Shown here: piece by piece, positions 1 to 8,155 of the stretch
How the letters are laid out: the number at the start of each line of letters is the position of its first letter
How positions within the stretch are numbered: the first letter of the stretch is position 1
Assembly: GCF_900128995.1 (NCBI RefSeq)
Contig: NZ_FQUE01000001.1
Location: 558,001-622,000, forward strand
Length of the DNA: 64,000 bases
Reading direction: 5' to 3'
Source of the DNA: Loktanella atrilutea
GTDB taxonomy: Bacteria > Pseudomonadota > Alphaproteobacteria > Rhodobacterales > Rhodobacteraceae
The notes under the pieces: model-generated
What the model was told of the DNA's origin: nothing
Database searches by the model: none
Seen by the model: only the letters and a program-made list of their open reading frames with translations
Made by a program: the position numbers and the translations under genes

Positions 1-796
1 CTACGGGTTCCGGGGGCCGAACCATTCGGTCGTGACCGCCTGTTCGACGGGTGCCCATGCCATCGGCGACGCAAGCCGCCTGATCCAGCACGGCGATGCG
101 GACGTGATGATCGCGGGCGGGGCCGAGGCGGCGATCTGCAAGATCGGCATTGCGGGGTTCAACGCCTGCAAGGCGCTGTCCACCAAGCACGCCGACGATC
201 CGACCAAGGCGAGCCGGCCATGGGACACGGACCGCGACGGTTTCGTCATGGGCGAGGGCGCCGGGATCGTGGTGCTGGAGGAATACGAGCACGCCAAGGC
301 GCGGGGTGCGAAAATCTATGCCGAGGTTCTGGGCTATGGCCTGTCCGGCGATGCGTTTCACATCACGGCCCCGCCGTCGGATCACGAGGGTGCCGAGCGC
401 GCGATGCGCGCGGCCTGCCGCAACGCGGGGATCGAACCTAGCCAGATCGATTATGTGAACGCGCACGGCACCTCGACCATGGCGGATACCATCGAGTTGG
501 GTGCGGTGGAGCGCATGGTCGGGCCGGAGGCTGCGGCGAAGCTGAGCATGTCGTCCACCAAGTCGATGACGGGACACCTGCTGGGGGCTGCGGGGGCGAT
601 CGAGGCGATCTTCTCGATCCTCGCGATCCGCGATCAGGTGGCGCCGCCGACCATCAACCTTGATACCGTCGATTGCGAGACGGCGGTGGACCTCTGTGCC
701 GGGGCCAAGCGCGAGCGGAAGATCGACATCGCGCTGTCGAATTCCTTCGGCTTTGGCGGCACGAACGCCAGTCTGGTGCTGGGGAAGCTGCGCTGA
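1..796 (+). CDS. fabF: 3-oxoacyl-ACP synthase II (FabF), 3' part
   Basis: Condensing enzyme of fatty-acid elongation: it adds malonyl-ACP to acyl-ACP in the cytoplasm. The gene enters from the left edge and the frame is open from base 2, so the N-terminal part is missing. The visible part carries all three catalytic residues of the thiolase fold: the acyl-accepting Cys in TACSTGAHA, the first His in NAHGTST, and the second His in [12 protein letters not shown]. The C-terminal [12 protein letters not shown] glycine-rich motif is also present. The stop overlaps the start of mltG (ATGA), the usual fabF-mltG pairing in this order. Identification is firm. Confidence 0.96.
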   Translation, partial: YGFRGPNHSVVTACSTGAHAIGDASRLIQHGDADVMIAGGAEAAICKIGIAGFNACKALSTKHADDPTKASRPWDTDRDGFVMGEGAGIVVLEEYEHAKARGAKIYAEVLGYGLSGDAFHITAPPSDHEGAERAMRAACRNAGIEPSQIDYVNAHGTSTMADTIELGAVERMVGPEAAAKLSMSSTKSMTGHLLGAAGAIEAIFSILAIRDQVAPPTINLDTVDCETAVDLCAGAKRERKIDIALSNSFGFGGTNASLVLGKLR

Positions 797-1959
797 TGTG
801 GCGACATATCGCGTCCAACGGGATCACCTTTCTGATCGTGACCCTGTTCCTGCTGGCCGGCGTGATCGTCTGGGGGACGCAAAGCTACAAGGCGCCCGGG
901 CCGCTGGCCGAGGGCATCTGCCTGCAGGTCGCGCCGGGGTCGAACATGCGCCGCGTGAGCGAGCAGCTGGTGGCGCAGGACGCCGTCAGTTCCGCCGCGA
1001 TCTTTCGCATGGGGGCGGATTATTCCGAAAAGTCGGGTGATCTGAAGGCCGGCAGCTTTCTGGTGCCCGAAGGCGCGTCGATGGCGCAGATCGTCGATCT
1101 GGTGACCAGCAGCGGGCAAAGCACCTGCGGCACCGAGGTCGTCTATCGCGTGGGCGTGCGGCGCAACCTCGTGCAGGTGCGCGAGCTGGATCCGGCGACG
1201 GGCGACTATGCCGAGGTGGCCGAGTTCGATCCGGCGGTCGACGCGGCCCCGGCGGAATACGACCGGGTGAAGGCCGAGGGCGATACGCGGTTCCGCATGG
1301 CCGTGGCCGAGGGCGTGACCAGCTGGCAAGTGGCGGAGATGCTGCGCGAGGTCGATATCCTTGACGGCGCGATCGCCGAGACCCCGCCGGAGGGGACCCT
1401 GGCGCCCGACAGCTATGAATTCACGCCGGGCACCGATCGCGCCGGCATCATTGCGCGGATGACAGCGGCACAAAGCCAGATCCTGGCCGATGCCTGGGCG
1501 GCGCGGGCCGAGGGGCTGCCGCTGAAGTCGCCGGAGGAGGCGCTGGTGCTGGCGTCTTTGGTCGAGAAGGAGACCGGCGTGCCGACGGAACGGCGTCAGG
1601 TGGCGAGCGTCTTCGTCAACCGGCTGGAACGGGGGATGCGCCTGCAGACGGACCCGGCGGTGATCTATGGCGTGACCAAGGGCGAGGGCATTCTGGGCCG
1701 GGGCCTGCGGCGCAGCGAGTTGGACGCGCCGACGCCGTGGAACACCTATGTCATTCCCGGCCTGCCGCCGACGCCGATCGCCAACCCCGGGCGCGCCAGC
1801 ATCGAGGCGGCGCTGAACCCGGACAGCACGGACTACGTGTTCTTCGTCGCGGACGGCAGCGGCGGGCATGCCTTTGCCACCAACCTCGACGATCACAACC
1901 GGAACGTGGCGGCCTACCGCGCGATCGAGGCACAGCAGGCGACCGGAGGCAACAACTGA
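796..1959 (+). CDS. mltG: Endolytic murein transglycosylase MltG
   Basis: Inner-membrane lytic transglycosylase (YceG family) that cuts nascent glycan strands and so sets their length. The 387-aa protein has one N-terminal membrane segment (about residues 9-27), a LysM-like region, and the catalytic core. The catalytic Glu is about residue 257 in LASLVEKET, followed by the family signature around RLQTDPAVIYG and TPWNTYVIPGLPPTPIANPG. The ATG start overlaps the fabF stop by one base, implying coupled translation. A strong inverted repeat follows 5 bases after the stop. Confidence 0.95.
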   Translation: MWRHIASNGITFLIVTLFLLAGVIVWGTQSYKAPGPLAEGICLQVAPGSNMRRVSEQLVAQDAVSSAAIFRMGADYSEKSGDLKAGSFLVPEGASMAQIVDLVTSSGQSTCGTEVVYRVGVRRNLVQVRELDPATGDYAEVAEFDPAVDAAPAEYDRVKAEGDTRFRMAVAEGVTSWQVAEMLREVDILDGAIAETPPEGTLAPDSYEFTPGTDRAGIIARMTAAQSQILADAWAARAEGLPLKSPEEALVLASLVEKETGVPTERRQVASVFVNRLERGMRLQTDPAVIYGVTKGEGILGRGLRRSELDAPTPWNTYVIPGLPPTPIANPGRASIEAALNPDSTDYVFFVADGSGGHAFATNLDDHNRNVAAYRAIEAQQATGGNN

Positions 1960-1963
1960 CGCC

Positions 1964-1996
1964 GCGGTGCCGTTAGGAATTCCTTAACGGCACCGC
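1964..1996. repeat. Inverted repeat between mltG and GTA g1
   Basis: Arms GCGGTGCCGTTA (1964-1975) and TAACGGCACCGC (1985-1996) are perfect 12-bp complements. The 9-nt centre contains the palindrome GGAATTCC, so the structure extends almost to the axis. There is no T-run after the right arm, so it is not a classic rho-independent terminator. It may end mltG transcription, insulate the GTA operon, or be a protein-binding site just upstream of the candidate GTA promoter. Confidence 0.7.
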
Positions 1997-2017
1997 GCGA
2001 CCAAGGTCCCTTAAATC

Positions 2018-2045
2018 TTGATTTTTCAGCCGTTCCTGCTATGCA
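2018..2045 (+). promoter_or_regulatory. Candidate promoter of the GTA cluster
   Basis: A -35-like TTGATT (2018-2023) is separated by 16 bases from a -10-like TATGCA (2040-2045). This lies in a locally AT-rich stretch about 105 bp upstream of the g1 start. In Rhodobacter capsulatus the GTA operon is driven from the region upstream of g1 and controlled by GafA and CtrA inputs. No known operator sequence is recognised here, so the call rests on position and hexamer similarity. Confidence 0.4.
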
Positions 2046-2149
2046 GGGCACGAGCTGGAGGAGTGGCTTTGCCCGGTCCATCCCCGCATGCGGGATCGGT
2101 GGCGCCGCTCTCTCGACTGTCACGGATGACAACGGACAGGTGCGACCTC

Positions 2150-2569
2150 ATGACAGAACCAGACGACCCCTGCCCCATGGGGCGGGCGCAGGCGCTTGCG
2201 CGTGTCCGCGAGCTGAAGGCCTTCTACGACAGCCTCAAGGCCGCGTTCCAGACCCAGTTGCAGCAGATCGGCACGGCGGTGGAACCGCCGTCGAAGACGC
2301 ATGTCGCGCGGCTTGCGGACCTGCAGGCGATCCACGTTCACCTTCTGAAAGCCGAGGACAGCTTCATTGAAAAATTCGGACAAGGCACGGACGACGCGGA
2401 CATCGACCATGACGCCCTGCGGGCTGACATCGGGCGCAGCCTTGATCGCATCCGGGACCGGGGAGCAGCAGGCGACGTTTCTGGCGGGGCTGACGGACAG
2501 GGAGGTGAGGGCCCTGCCGTATTTGTTCGATTTCTGGGCGCTGCCGCATCAGCTGCCGCCAGGGGGTGA
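2150..2569 (+). CDS. g1: GTA small terminase-like protein (g1)
   Basis: First gene of the gene transfer agent cluster. The g1 product acts as the small terminase subunit in DNA packaging. The start chosen is the ATG at 2150, preceded by GGACAGG, giving 139 aa. The first roughly 105 residues look like real protein, with an alpha-helical, charged central region and a segment ending near ALRADIGRSLDRIRD. The last roughly 35 residues are Gly/Ala-rich and overlap the start of g2 by about 160 nt, so they look like read-out of a shadow frame. An upstream in-frame ATG at 2126 is possible but less likely. Confidence 0.75.
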   Translation: MTEPDDPCPMGRAQALARVRELKAFYDSLKAAFQTQLQQIGTAVEPPSKTHVARLADLQAIHVHLLKAEDSFIEKFGQGTDDADIDHDALRADIGRSLDRIRDRGAAGDVSGGADGQGGEGPAVFVRFLGAAASAAARG

Positions 2570-3767
2570 CTGGCGGTCCTGGGTCATTCTAGGTGGGCGC
2601 GGGGCGGGCAAGACCCGTGCCGGGGCCGAATGGGTGCGCAGCATGGTCGAAGGGCCCGTGCCGCGCGCCAAGGGGCGGGCGCGGCGGGTGGGCATCATCG
2701 CAGAGACCTATGATCAGGCGCGCGAGGTCATGGTCTTCGGCGACAGCGGCATCATGGCCTGCGCGCCGGCGGACCGGAAGCCGCACTGGATCGCGGGCCG
2801 CAAGGCGCTGGTCTGGCCGAACGGGGCGGAGGCGCTGCTGTATTCCGCGTTCGATCCCGAGGCGCTGCGCGGGCCGCAGTTCGATGCGGTCTGGGCGGAC
2901 GAGCTGGCGAAGTGGAAGCAGGGACAGAAGACGTGGGACATGGTGCAGTTCTGCCTGCGGCTGGGCGAGGATCCGCGGGCCTGCATCACGACGACGCCGC
3001 GCAACGTGCCGGTGTTGCGCGACATGCTGGAGCGGGACAGCACCGTGACCACCCATGCGACGACCTATGACAATGCGGCGAACCTTGCGCCCGGATTTCT
3101 GGAGGAGGTGCGGCGCCGGTTCGGCGGCACACGCAAGGGGCGGCAGGAGCTGGACGGCGTGCTTCTGACCGATGCGCCGGGGGCGCTGTGGACCGAGGCG
3201 ATCCTGACGGAGGCGCTGGTGACGACGGTGCCCGATCTGGACCGGATCGTGGTGGCGGTGGACCCGCCGACGACGGGGCACCGGGGGTCGGATGCCTGCG
3301 GGATCGTGGTGGCCGGCGTGGTGATGCAGGGGCCGCCGCAGGCGTGGCGGGCCTTTGTGCTGGAGGATGCGACGGTGCAGGCGGCGTCACCGCTCGACTG
3401 GGCGACGGCGGCGGTGGCGGCGCTGCGCCGGCACGGCGGAGACCGGCTGGTGGCCGAGGTCAACCAGGGCGGCGACATGGTGGAGGCCATCGTGCGGCAG
3501 GTCGATCCGCTGGTGCCCTATCGCAAGGTGACGGCGACGCGGGGCAAGGTCGCGCGGGCGGAGCCTGTCGCCGCGCTCTACGAGCAGGGGCGGGTCTGCC
3601 ATGTCCACGGGCTGGCGGCTCTGGAGGACCAGATGAGCCTGATGACGACCAGCGGCTTTGCGGGCACCGGGTCGCCGGACCGGGTCGACGCGCTGGTCTG
3701 GGCGCTGCACGACCTGATGATTGCCCCGGCGCAGGGCTGGCAGGCGCCGCGGGTGCGCAGACTGTAG
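2409..3767 (+). CDS. g2: GTA large terminase (g2)
   Basis: DNA-packaging motor and headful nuclease that loads host DNA into GTA heads. From the ATG at 2409 the protein is 452 aa. Walker A is GGRGAGKT (about 62-69), Walker B with catalytic Glu is DAVWADE (about 159-165), and the coupling motif TTTPRN follows. The RNase H-like nuclease domain opens with VVAVDPP (Asp about 285) and continues to a late Asp in DRVDALVWAL. A TTG at 2367 would add 14 residues. The start overlaps g1. A hairpin and about 124 non-coding bases separate it from the portal gene. Confidence 0.95.
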   Translation: MTPCGLTSGAALIASGTGEQQATFLAGLTDREVRALPYLFDFWALPHQLPPGGDWRSWVILGGRGAGKTRAGAEWVRSMVEGPVPRAKGRARRVGIIAETYDQAREVMVFGDSGIMACAPADRKPHWIAGRKALVWPNGAEALLYSAFDPEALRGPQFDAVWADELAKWKQGQKTWDMVQFCLRLGEDPRACITTTPRNVPVLRDMLERDSTVTTHATTYDNAANLAPGFLEEVRRRFGGTRKGRQELDGVLLTDAPGALWTEAILTEALVTTVPDLDRIVVAVDPPTTGHRGSDACGIVVAGVVMQGPPQAWRAFVLEDATVQAASPLDWATAAVAALRRHGGDRLVAEVNQGGDMVEAIVRQVDPLVPYRKVTATRGKVARAEPVAALYEQGRVCHVHGLAALEDQMSLMTTSGFAGTGSPDRVDALVWALHDLMIAPAQGWQAPRVRRL

Positions 3768-3776
3768 GGCGTTGCG

Positions 3777-3810
3777 CCCCGTCCCCGCCGGGCGCGCGGT
3801 GGGGACGGGG
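3777..3810. repeat. Intercistronic stem-loop between g2 and g3
   Basis: Perfect 10-bp arms CCCCGTCCCC (3777-3786) and GGGGACGGGG (3801-3810), extendable by three further pairs, enclose a GC-rich loop. It lies in the 124-bp gap between terminase and portal. No T-run follows, so readthrough is expected. It probably affects mRNA processing or partial termination. Confidence 0.65.
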
Positions 3811-3891
3811 AACGGTAAGGACTGGTTTGTAAAGGTGGCTTCATAAGACGACACGGGGCCGCGGCGCAGCGGCAGGACCAGGGAGCGAGCG

Positions 3892-5067
3892 ATGTTTGAA
3901 TTCTTCGGCAAGGGCGGTGCGCGGGGCAGGGCGGTGCCGGAGGTCAAGGCCTCTGCCGCCGGTCCGCTGGTCGCCATCGCCAGCCATGGCCGCGCCGCGT
4001 GGGGGGCGCGGGATACGGTGTCGCTGACGCGGGCCGGGTTCATCGCGAACCCCATCGGCTTTCGTGCGGTGAAGCTGATCGCAGAGGCCGCGGGTGCCCT
4101 GCCGCTGGTCGTGCAGGACCGGGTGCAGCGCTACGACACGCATCCGGTGCAGGAATTGCTGGCCCGCCCCAACGCGGCGCAGGGCCGGGCGGAGCTGCTG
4201 GAGGCGCTTTATGGCCAGCTGCTGCTAAGCGGTGATGCCTATCTGGAAGGTGTGGCAGAGACCGGTCTGCCGGTGGAGATGCATGTCCTGCGGTCGGACC
4301 GGATGCGGCTGATCCCCGGTGCGGACGGCTGGCCTGCCGCCTATGAATACACGGTGGGGGGGCGCAAGCACCGGTTCGATGTCGCGGGCGACGTCAGCCC
4401 CGTCTGCCATATCCGGAGCTTTCATCCGCAGGACGATCACTACGGCTTCAGCCCGCTGCAGGCGGCGGCCAATGCCATCGACGTGCACAACGCGGCGAGC
4501 GCGTGGTCGAAGGCGCTGCTGGACAATGCGGCCCGCCCCTCTGGCGCCATCGTCTATCGTGGCGGCGACGGGCAGAGCCAGTTGAGTCAGGATCAGTACG
4601 ACCGTCTGGTGGACGAGATGGAAAGCCAGCATCAGGGTGCCCGGAATGCGGGGCGGCCGATGCTGCTGGAGGGCGGTCTGGACTGGAAGCCGATGGGGTT
4701 CTCTCCGTCCGACATGGAGTTCCAGAAGACCAAGGAGGCGGCGGCGCGCGAGATCGCCATCGCCTTCGGCGTGCCGCCGATGCTGCTGGGAATACCCGGC
4801 GATGCGACCTACGCGAATTATCAGGAGGCGAACCGGGCGTTCTATCGCCTGACGGTGCTGCCACTGGCGACGCGTGTGACGAGCGCGATCGCCGACTGGC
4901 TGTCGGATTTCACCGGGGAGCGGCTGGATATCCGCCCCGACCTCGATCAGGTCGCGGCGCTGTCGAGCGAGCGGGACAGCCAGTGGCGCCGGGTGGCCGA
5001 GGCGACGTTTCTGACCGACGCCGAGAAGCGCCGGTTGCTGGGGCTGCCGGCGCAGGAGGTGGAGTGA
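3892..5067 (+). CDS. g3: GTA portal protein (g3)
   Basis: HK97-family phage portal: the dodecameric ring at the head vertex through which DNA enters. It is 391 aa, matching the family. Visible features are the N-terminal FIANPIGFRAVKLIAEA helix region, the HPVQELLARPN segment, the SFHPQDDHYGFSPLQAAANAID motif, and the conserved REIAIAFGVPPMLLGIPGDATYANYQEANRAFY stretch (read as two adjoining motifs) typical of HK97-like portals. Its stop overlaps the g3.5 start (TGATG). Confidence 0.95.
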   Translation: MFEFFGKGGARGRAVPEVKASAAGPLVAIASHGRAAWGARDTVSLTRAGFIANPIGFRAVKLIAEAAGALPLVVQDRVQRYDTHPVQELLARPNAAQGRAELLEALYGQLLLSGDAYLEGVAETGLPVEMHVLRSDRMRLIPGADGWPAAYEYTVGGRKHRFDVAGDVSPVCHIRSFHPQDDHYGFSPLQAAANAIDVHNAASAWSKALLDNAARPSGAIVYRGGDGQSQLSQDQYDRLVDEMESQHQGARNAGRPMLLEGGLDWKPMGFSPSDMEFQKTKEAAAREIAIAFGVPPMLLGIPGDATYANYQEANRAFYRLTVLPLATRVTSAIADWLSDFTGERLDIRPDLDQVAALSSERDSQWRRVAEATFLTDAEKRRLLGLPAQEVE

Positions 5068-5273
5068 TGCGCGAGAAGATCGTGTCGCTGAAGGTCGCGC
5101 CGCGGGGCGATCCGCCGCCCAGCGCGACGGACGTCTGGCAGGCGCAGATCAACGCGCGCCTGTCGGGGATCGAGCGGCTGATGCGGCGGCTGGAATGGCA
5201 GGTCTGGGCGCTGGTCTGCGGGGCCACCGGTTTGCTGGGTCTTGAAATGCTGCGCCATCTGGCGGGGCGCTGA
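5067..5273 (+). CDS. g3.5: GTA small membrane-type protein (g3.5)
   Basis: A 68-aa protein whose position between portal and protease and size match the g3.5 gene of Rhodobacterales GTAs. Its function is not established. The N-terminal half is charged (DVWQAQINARLSGIERLMRRLE). The C-terminal half is a hydrophobic stretch (VWALVCGATGLLGLEML) that could be a single membrane helix. Its ATG overlaps the portal stop. Confidence 0.8.
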   Translation: MREKIVSLKVAPRGDPPPSATDVWQAQINARLSGIERLMRRLEWQVWALVCGATGLLGLEMLRHLAGR

Positions 5274-5293
5274 CACGACGTGAAAGGACGACC

Positions 5294-5836
5294 ATGATGC
5301 TGGAACACAAGTTCTGTCAGCCGGAGACGGTGCTGACCGTGACGGAAGGGGCCGGGATTTCGGGCTATGCGTCGCTGTTCGATCAGACGGATCAGGGCGG
5401 CGACCGGGTCGGGCGCGGGGCCTATGTGGCCTCTTTGGCGGCGCTGACCGCCAAGGGGCGCGCGGTCAAGATGCTGTGGCAGCACGATCCGACCCAGCCG
5501 ATCGGCGTCTGGGACGAGGTGCGCGAGGATGCGCGCGGACTGTGGGTCAAGGGACGCATCCTGACGGATGTGGCCCGTGGCCGCGAGGCCGCGGCGCTGG
5601 TCGCGGCGGGGGCGATCGACGGGCTGTCCATCGGCTATCGCACCGTGCGGGCCACGAAGGACGACAGGGGCGGACGGCTTCTGTCGGAACTGGAGCTGTG
5701 GGAGGTGTCGCTGGTGACGTTTCCCATGCTTCCCGATGCGCGGGTCGCGGCCAAGGCCGAGGACCCGGGCGATGCGGCGTTGCGCGATCTGGCGGCGGTG
5801 TTCACCGATGCGCGGGCCGCGCTGCGCCAAGGCTGA
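5294..5836 (+). CDS. g4: GTA prohead protease (g4)
   Basis: HK97-family maturation protease (peptidase U35/S78 group) that trims the capsid subunit during head assembly. It is 180 aa. The expected catalytic set is visible: His64 in LWQHDP, Ser112 in GLSIGYR, and an acidic residue about 137 in LWEVSLVTFPM. The N-terminal GYASLFDQTDQGGDRVGRGAY motif is also typical. The start is preceded by AAAGGACG. Confidence 0.95.
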   Translation: MMLEHKFCQPETVLTVTEGAGISGYASLFDQTDQGGDRVGRGAYVASLAALTAKGRAVKMLWQHDPTQPIGVWDEVREDARGLWVKGRILTDVARGREAAALVAAGAIDGLSIGYRTVRATKDDRGGRLLSELELWEVSLVTFPMLPDARVAAKAEDPGDAALRDLAAVFTDARAALRQG

Positions 5837-5866
5837 TCGCAGCCGAACCAACCCGAGAGGAACAAG

Positions 5867-7049
5867 ATGTCGACACCCGAGACCGAGTCTCGGACCGGGG
5901 AAGATGTGTCTCCGGCCGAGGCGCTGCGGACCGCGATCAGCGGATTCGTGCGCGAATTCAAGGATTTCTCCACCGGCGTTAACGCCACTTTGCAAAGACA
6001 GGACGACCGCATGAACAAGCTGGACCGCAAGACGATGATGATGAACCGCCCCGCGCTGGCCATGTCGGCCGAGACCGAGGCGCCGCACCAGAAGGCCTTT
6101 GCCGCCTACCTGCGGTCGGGTGACGATGACGGGCTAAGGGGTCTGGCGCTGGAGGGCAAGGGGCTGTCGACGGCGGTGGCCGGCGAGGGTGGCTATCTGG
6201 TCGATCCGCAGACCGCGGATACGATCAAGTCGACGCTGAGCACCACCGCCAGCCTGCGTGCCATCGCCAACGTGGTGAACGTGGATGCGACATCCTACGA
6301 CGTGCTGGTCGATCATACGGAGATGGGGGCGGGCTGGGCGACGGAGAGCGCCGATCTGGAGGAAACCGACGCCCCGGTCATCGACCGCATCACCATCCCG
6401 CTGCACGAGCTGTCGGCGCTGCCGAAGGCGAGCCAGCGGCTGCTGGACGACAGCGCCTTCGACATCGAGGGCTGGCTGGCGCAGCGCATCGCCGACAAGT
6501 TCGCACGGTCCGAGGCGGCGGCCTTCGTCAAAGGGGGACGGCATCGACAAGCCGCGGGGCATCCTGTCCTATCCGGCCGTCGATAACGAAGTCTGGGCCT
6601 GGGGCAACATCGGCTATGTGCCGACCGGCGTGTCCGGCGAGCTGGGCGAGACCGACGCGATGATCGACCTTGTCTATGCGCTGGGTGCGGAATACCGCGC
6701 GGGGGCGGTTTTCGTGATGAATAGCCGCACGGCCGGGTCCGTGCGCAAGCTGAAGGACGCCGACGGGCGGTTCCTGTGGTCCGACGGCCTCGCCTCGGGC
6801 GAACCGGCGCGGCTGCTGGGCTATCCGGTGCTGGTGGCCGAGGACATGCCCGATGCGGCGCCGGGGGCCACACCCATCGCCTTTGGCGACTTCGGTGCGG
6901 GTTACACGGTGGCGGAACGGCCTGACCTGCGCGTGCTGCGCGACCCGTTCAGCGCCAAGCCGCATGTCCTGTTCTATGCCACCAAGCGCGTCGGCGGCGC
7001 GGTCAGCGACTTTGCGGCGATCAAGCTGCTGAAGTTCAGCGCCGCCTGA
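5867..7049 (+). pseudogene. g5: GTA major capsid protein (g5), frameshifted as sequenced
   Basis: HK97-fold major capsid protein of the GTA head. The reading frame from 5867 encodes the N-terminal delta/scaffold-like region (TGVNATLQRQDDRMNKLDRKT) and the capsid fold through about residue 223 (AAAFVKG). It then leaves frame and stops at 6586. The correct continuation (DGIDKPRGILSYPAVDNEVW onward to LLKFSAA) is in the next frame, ending at 7049. Removing one G from the five-G run at 6533-6537 restores a single 393-aa protein, close to the usual length. Both halves look fully conserved, so the lesion is either recent or a sequencing error. As written, no intact capsid subunit can be made. Confidence 0.85.
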
Positions 7050-7056
7050 TCCCGTT

Positions 7057-7091
7057 CCGCGCCGCGGGCCTGGGGAGGCTTTGCGGCGCGG
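7057..7091. repeat. Stem-loop after the GTA capsid gene
   Basis: Perfect 9-bp arms CCGCGCCGC (7057-7065) and GCGGCGCGG (7083-7091) lie directly after the capsid stop, in a 171-bp gap before g6. No T-run follows. The position suggests mRNA 3'-end protection or partial termination that lets the capsid be made in excess over connector genes. Confidence 0.6.
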
Positions 7092-7220
7092 ACATCCGGG
7101 TGCGTTGCCATGAGGCAAGGCCCGCGTTGTCCAGCTGCTCACATCCGTCCGAGCAATGCGGGCAGGCGGCGCGCCCGGACCCTGACCCCCACCACGCCAC
7201 AGGATTTGCGGAGAAGTTCC

Positions 7221-7820
7221 ATGATGTTAGTCGAATTGAGCAGCGTGCCGCCCGCAGCGCTGGCCGTGGCGGGGTTCAAGGACCATCTGCGGCTGGGGTC
7301 GGGGTTCGCCGATGACGGCTTGCAGGACGAGACGCTGGAAGGGTTCCTGCGCGCGGCCCTTGCAGCGATCGAGGCGCGCACGGGCAAGGTGCTGCTGGAG
7401 CGGGAGTTCCGCTGGACGGTGACGGCCTGGCGCGACCGGGACCGGCAGGCGCTGCCGCTGGCGCCGGTCAGCGCGATTGCTGCGATGGTGCAGGTCGACC
7501 GGCATGGCACGCGGATTCCTGTCACGGCCTCTCGCTACACGCTTCAGCCGGATCAGCACAGGCCCGCCGTCGTGGCCTTCGGCACCAGCCTGCCAAGCAT
7601 ACCGCGCGGCGGTCATGTCGAGATCGACCTTCTGGCGGGCTACGGTCCCGACTGGTCCGATCTGCCGGCCGACCTTGCGCAGGCCGTGCTGCTGCTGGCC
7701 GCGCATTTCTACGAATACCGCAGCGATGCGGCGCTGCACGGGAATAGCATGCCGTTCAGCGTGACGACCCTGATCGAACGCTACCGCACGGTGCGGCTGT
7801 TCATGGGGGGGCGGTCATGA
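7221..7820 (+). CDS. g6: GTA head-tail connector, adaptor protein (g6)
   Basis: A 199-aa protein matching the phage connector/adaptor family (HK97 gp6-like, phiE125 gp8-type) that sits under the portal. Evidence is its place after the capsid, the helical N-terminal segment LAVAGFKDHLRLG, the central WRDRDRQALPLAPVSAIAAM region typical of these adaptors, and the C-terminal LAQAVLLLAAHFYEYR helix. The start is the first ATG of an ATGATG pair preceded by GCGGAGAAG. The further upstream open frame is not protein-like. Confidence 0.88.
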   Translation: MMLVELSSVPPAALAVAGFKDHLRLGSGFADDGLQDETLEGFLRAALAAIEARTGKVLLEREFRWTVTAWRDRDRQALPLAPVSAIAAMVQVDRHGTRIPVTASRYTLQPDQHRPAVVAFGTSLPSIPRGGHVEIDLLAGYGPDWSDLPADLAQAVLLLAAHFYEYRSDAALHGNSMPFSVTTLIERYRTVRLFMGGRS

Positions 7821-8155
7821 GCCTGCCGCTGCTGAACCGCAAGCTGGTGCTGGAGGCGGCGGTGCGGACGCCCGACCTGTCCGGTGGCTACGGCACCGCA
7901 TGGCAGCCGCTTGGCACGCTCTGGGCCGAGATCAGGGCGGGGTCCGGCACGGCGCGGGGCGCCAACGGTCTGGCGCTGAGCCGGGTGCCGCTGCGGATCA
8001 CCGTGCGGGCGGCGCCGGCGGGGTCTGACGCGCGTCCCGTGGCCGGGCAACGGTTCCGCGAGGGGGCGCGCGTCTATGCGATCGTCGCGGTGGCGGAGCG
8101 GGACGGCGGGGCGCGGTTCCTGACCTGTCACGCGGAAGAGGAGCGGACGGCATGA
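7817..8155 (+). CDS. g7: GTA head-tail closure/stopper protein (g7)
   Basis: A 112-aa protein of the phage head-closure family (head-tail joining, SPP1 gp16-like beta barrel). Position and the pattern TPDLSGGYGTAWQPLGTLWAEI followed by a basic beta-rich C-terminus support this. It overlaps g6 by 4 nt and g8 by 4 nt, so the connector genes form a translationally coupled block. Confidence 0.85.
   Translation: MSLPLLNRKLVLEAAVRTPDLSGGYGTAWQPLGTLWAEIRAGSGTARGANGLALSRVPLRITVRAAPAGSDARPVAGQRFREGARVYAIVAVAERDGGARFLTCHAEEERTA

Noticed and set aside
6527-6545. Programmed -1 frameshift at the capsid lesion
   Set aside because: The needed shift is +1 (skip one G), not -1, and capsid genes of this family are not known to be recoded. 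A G-run indel or sequencing error is simpler.
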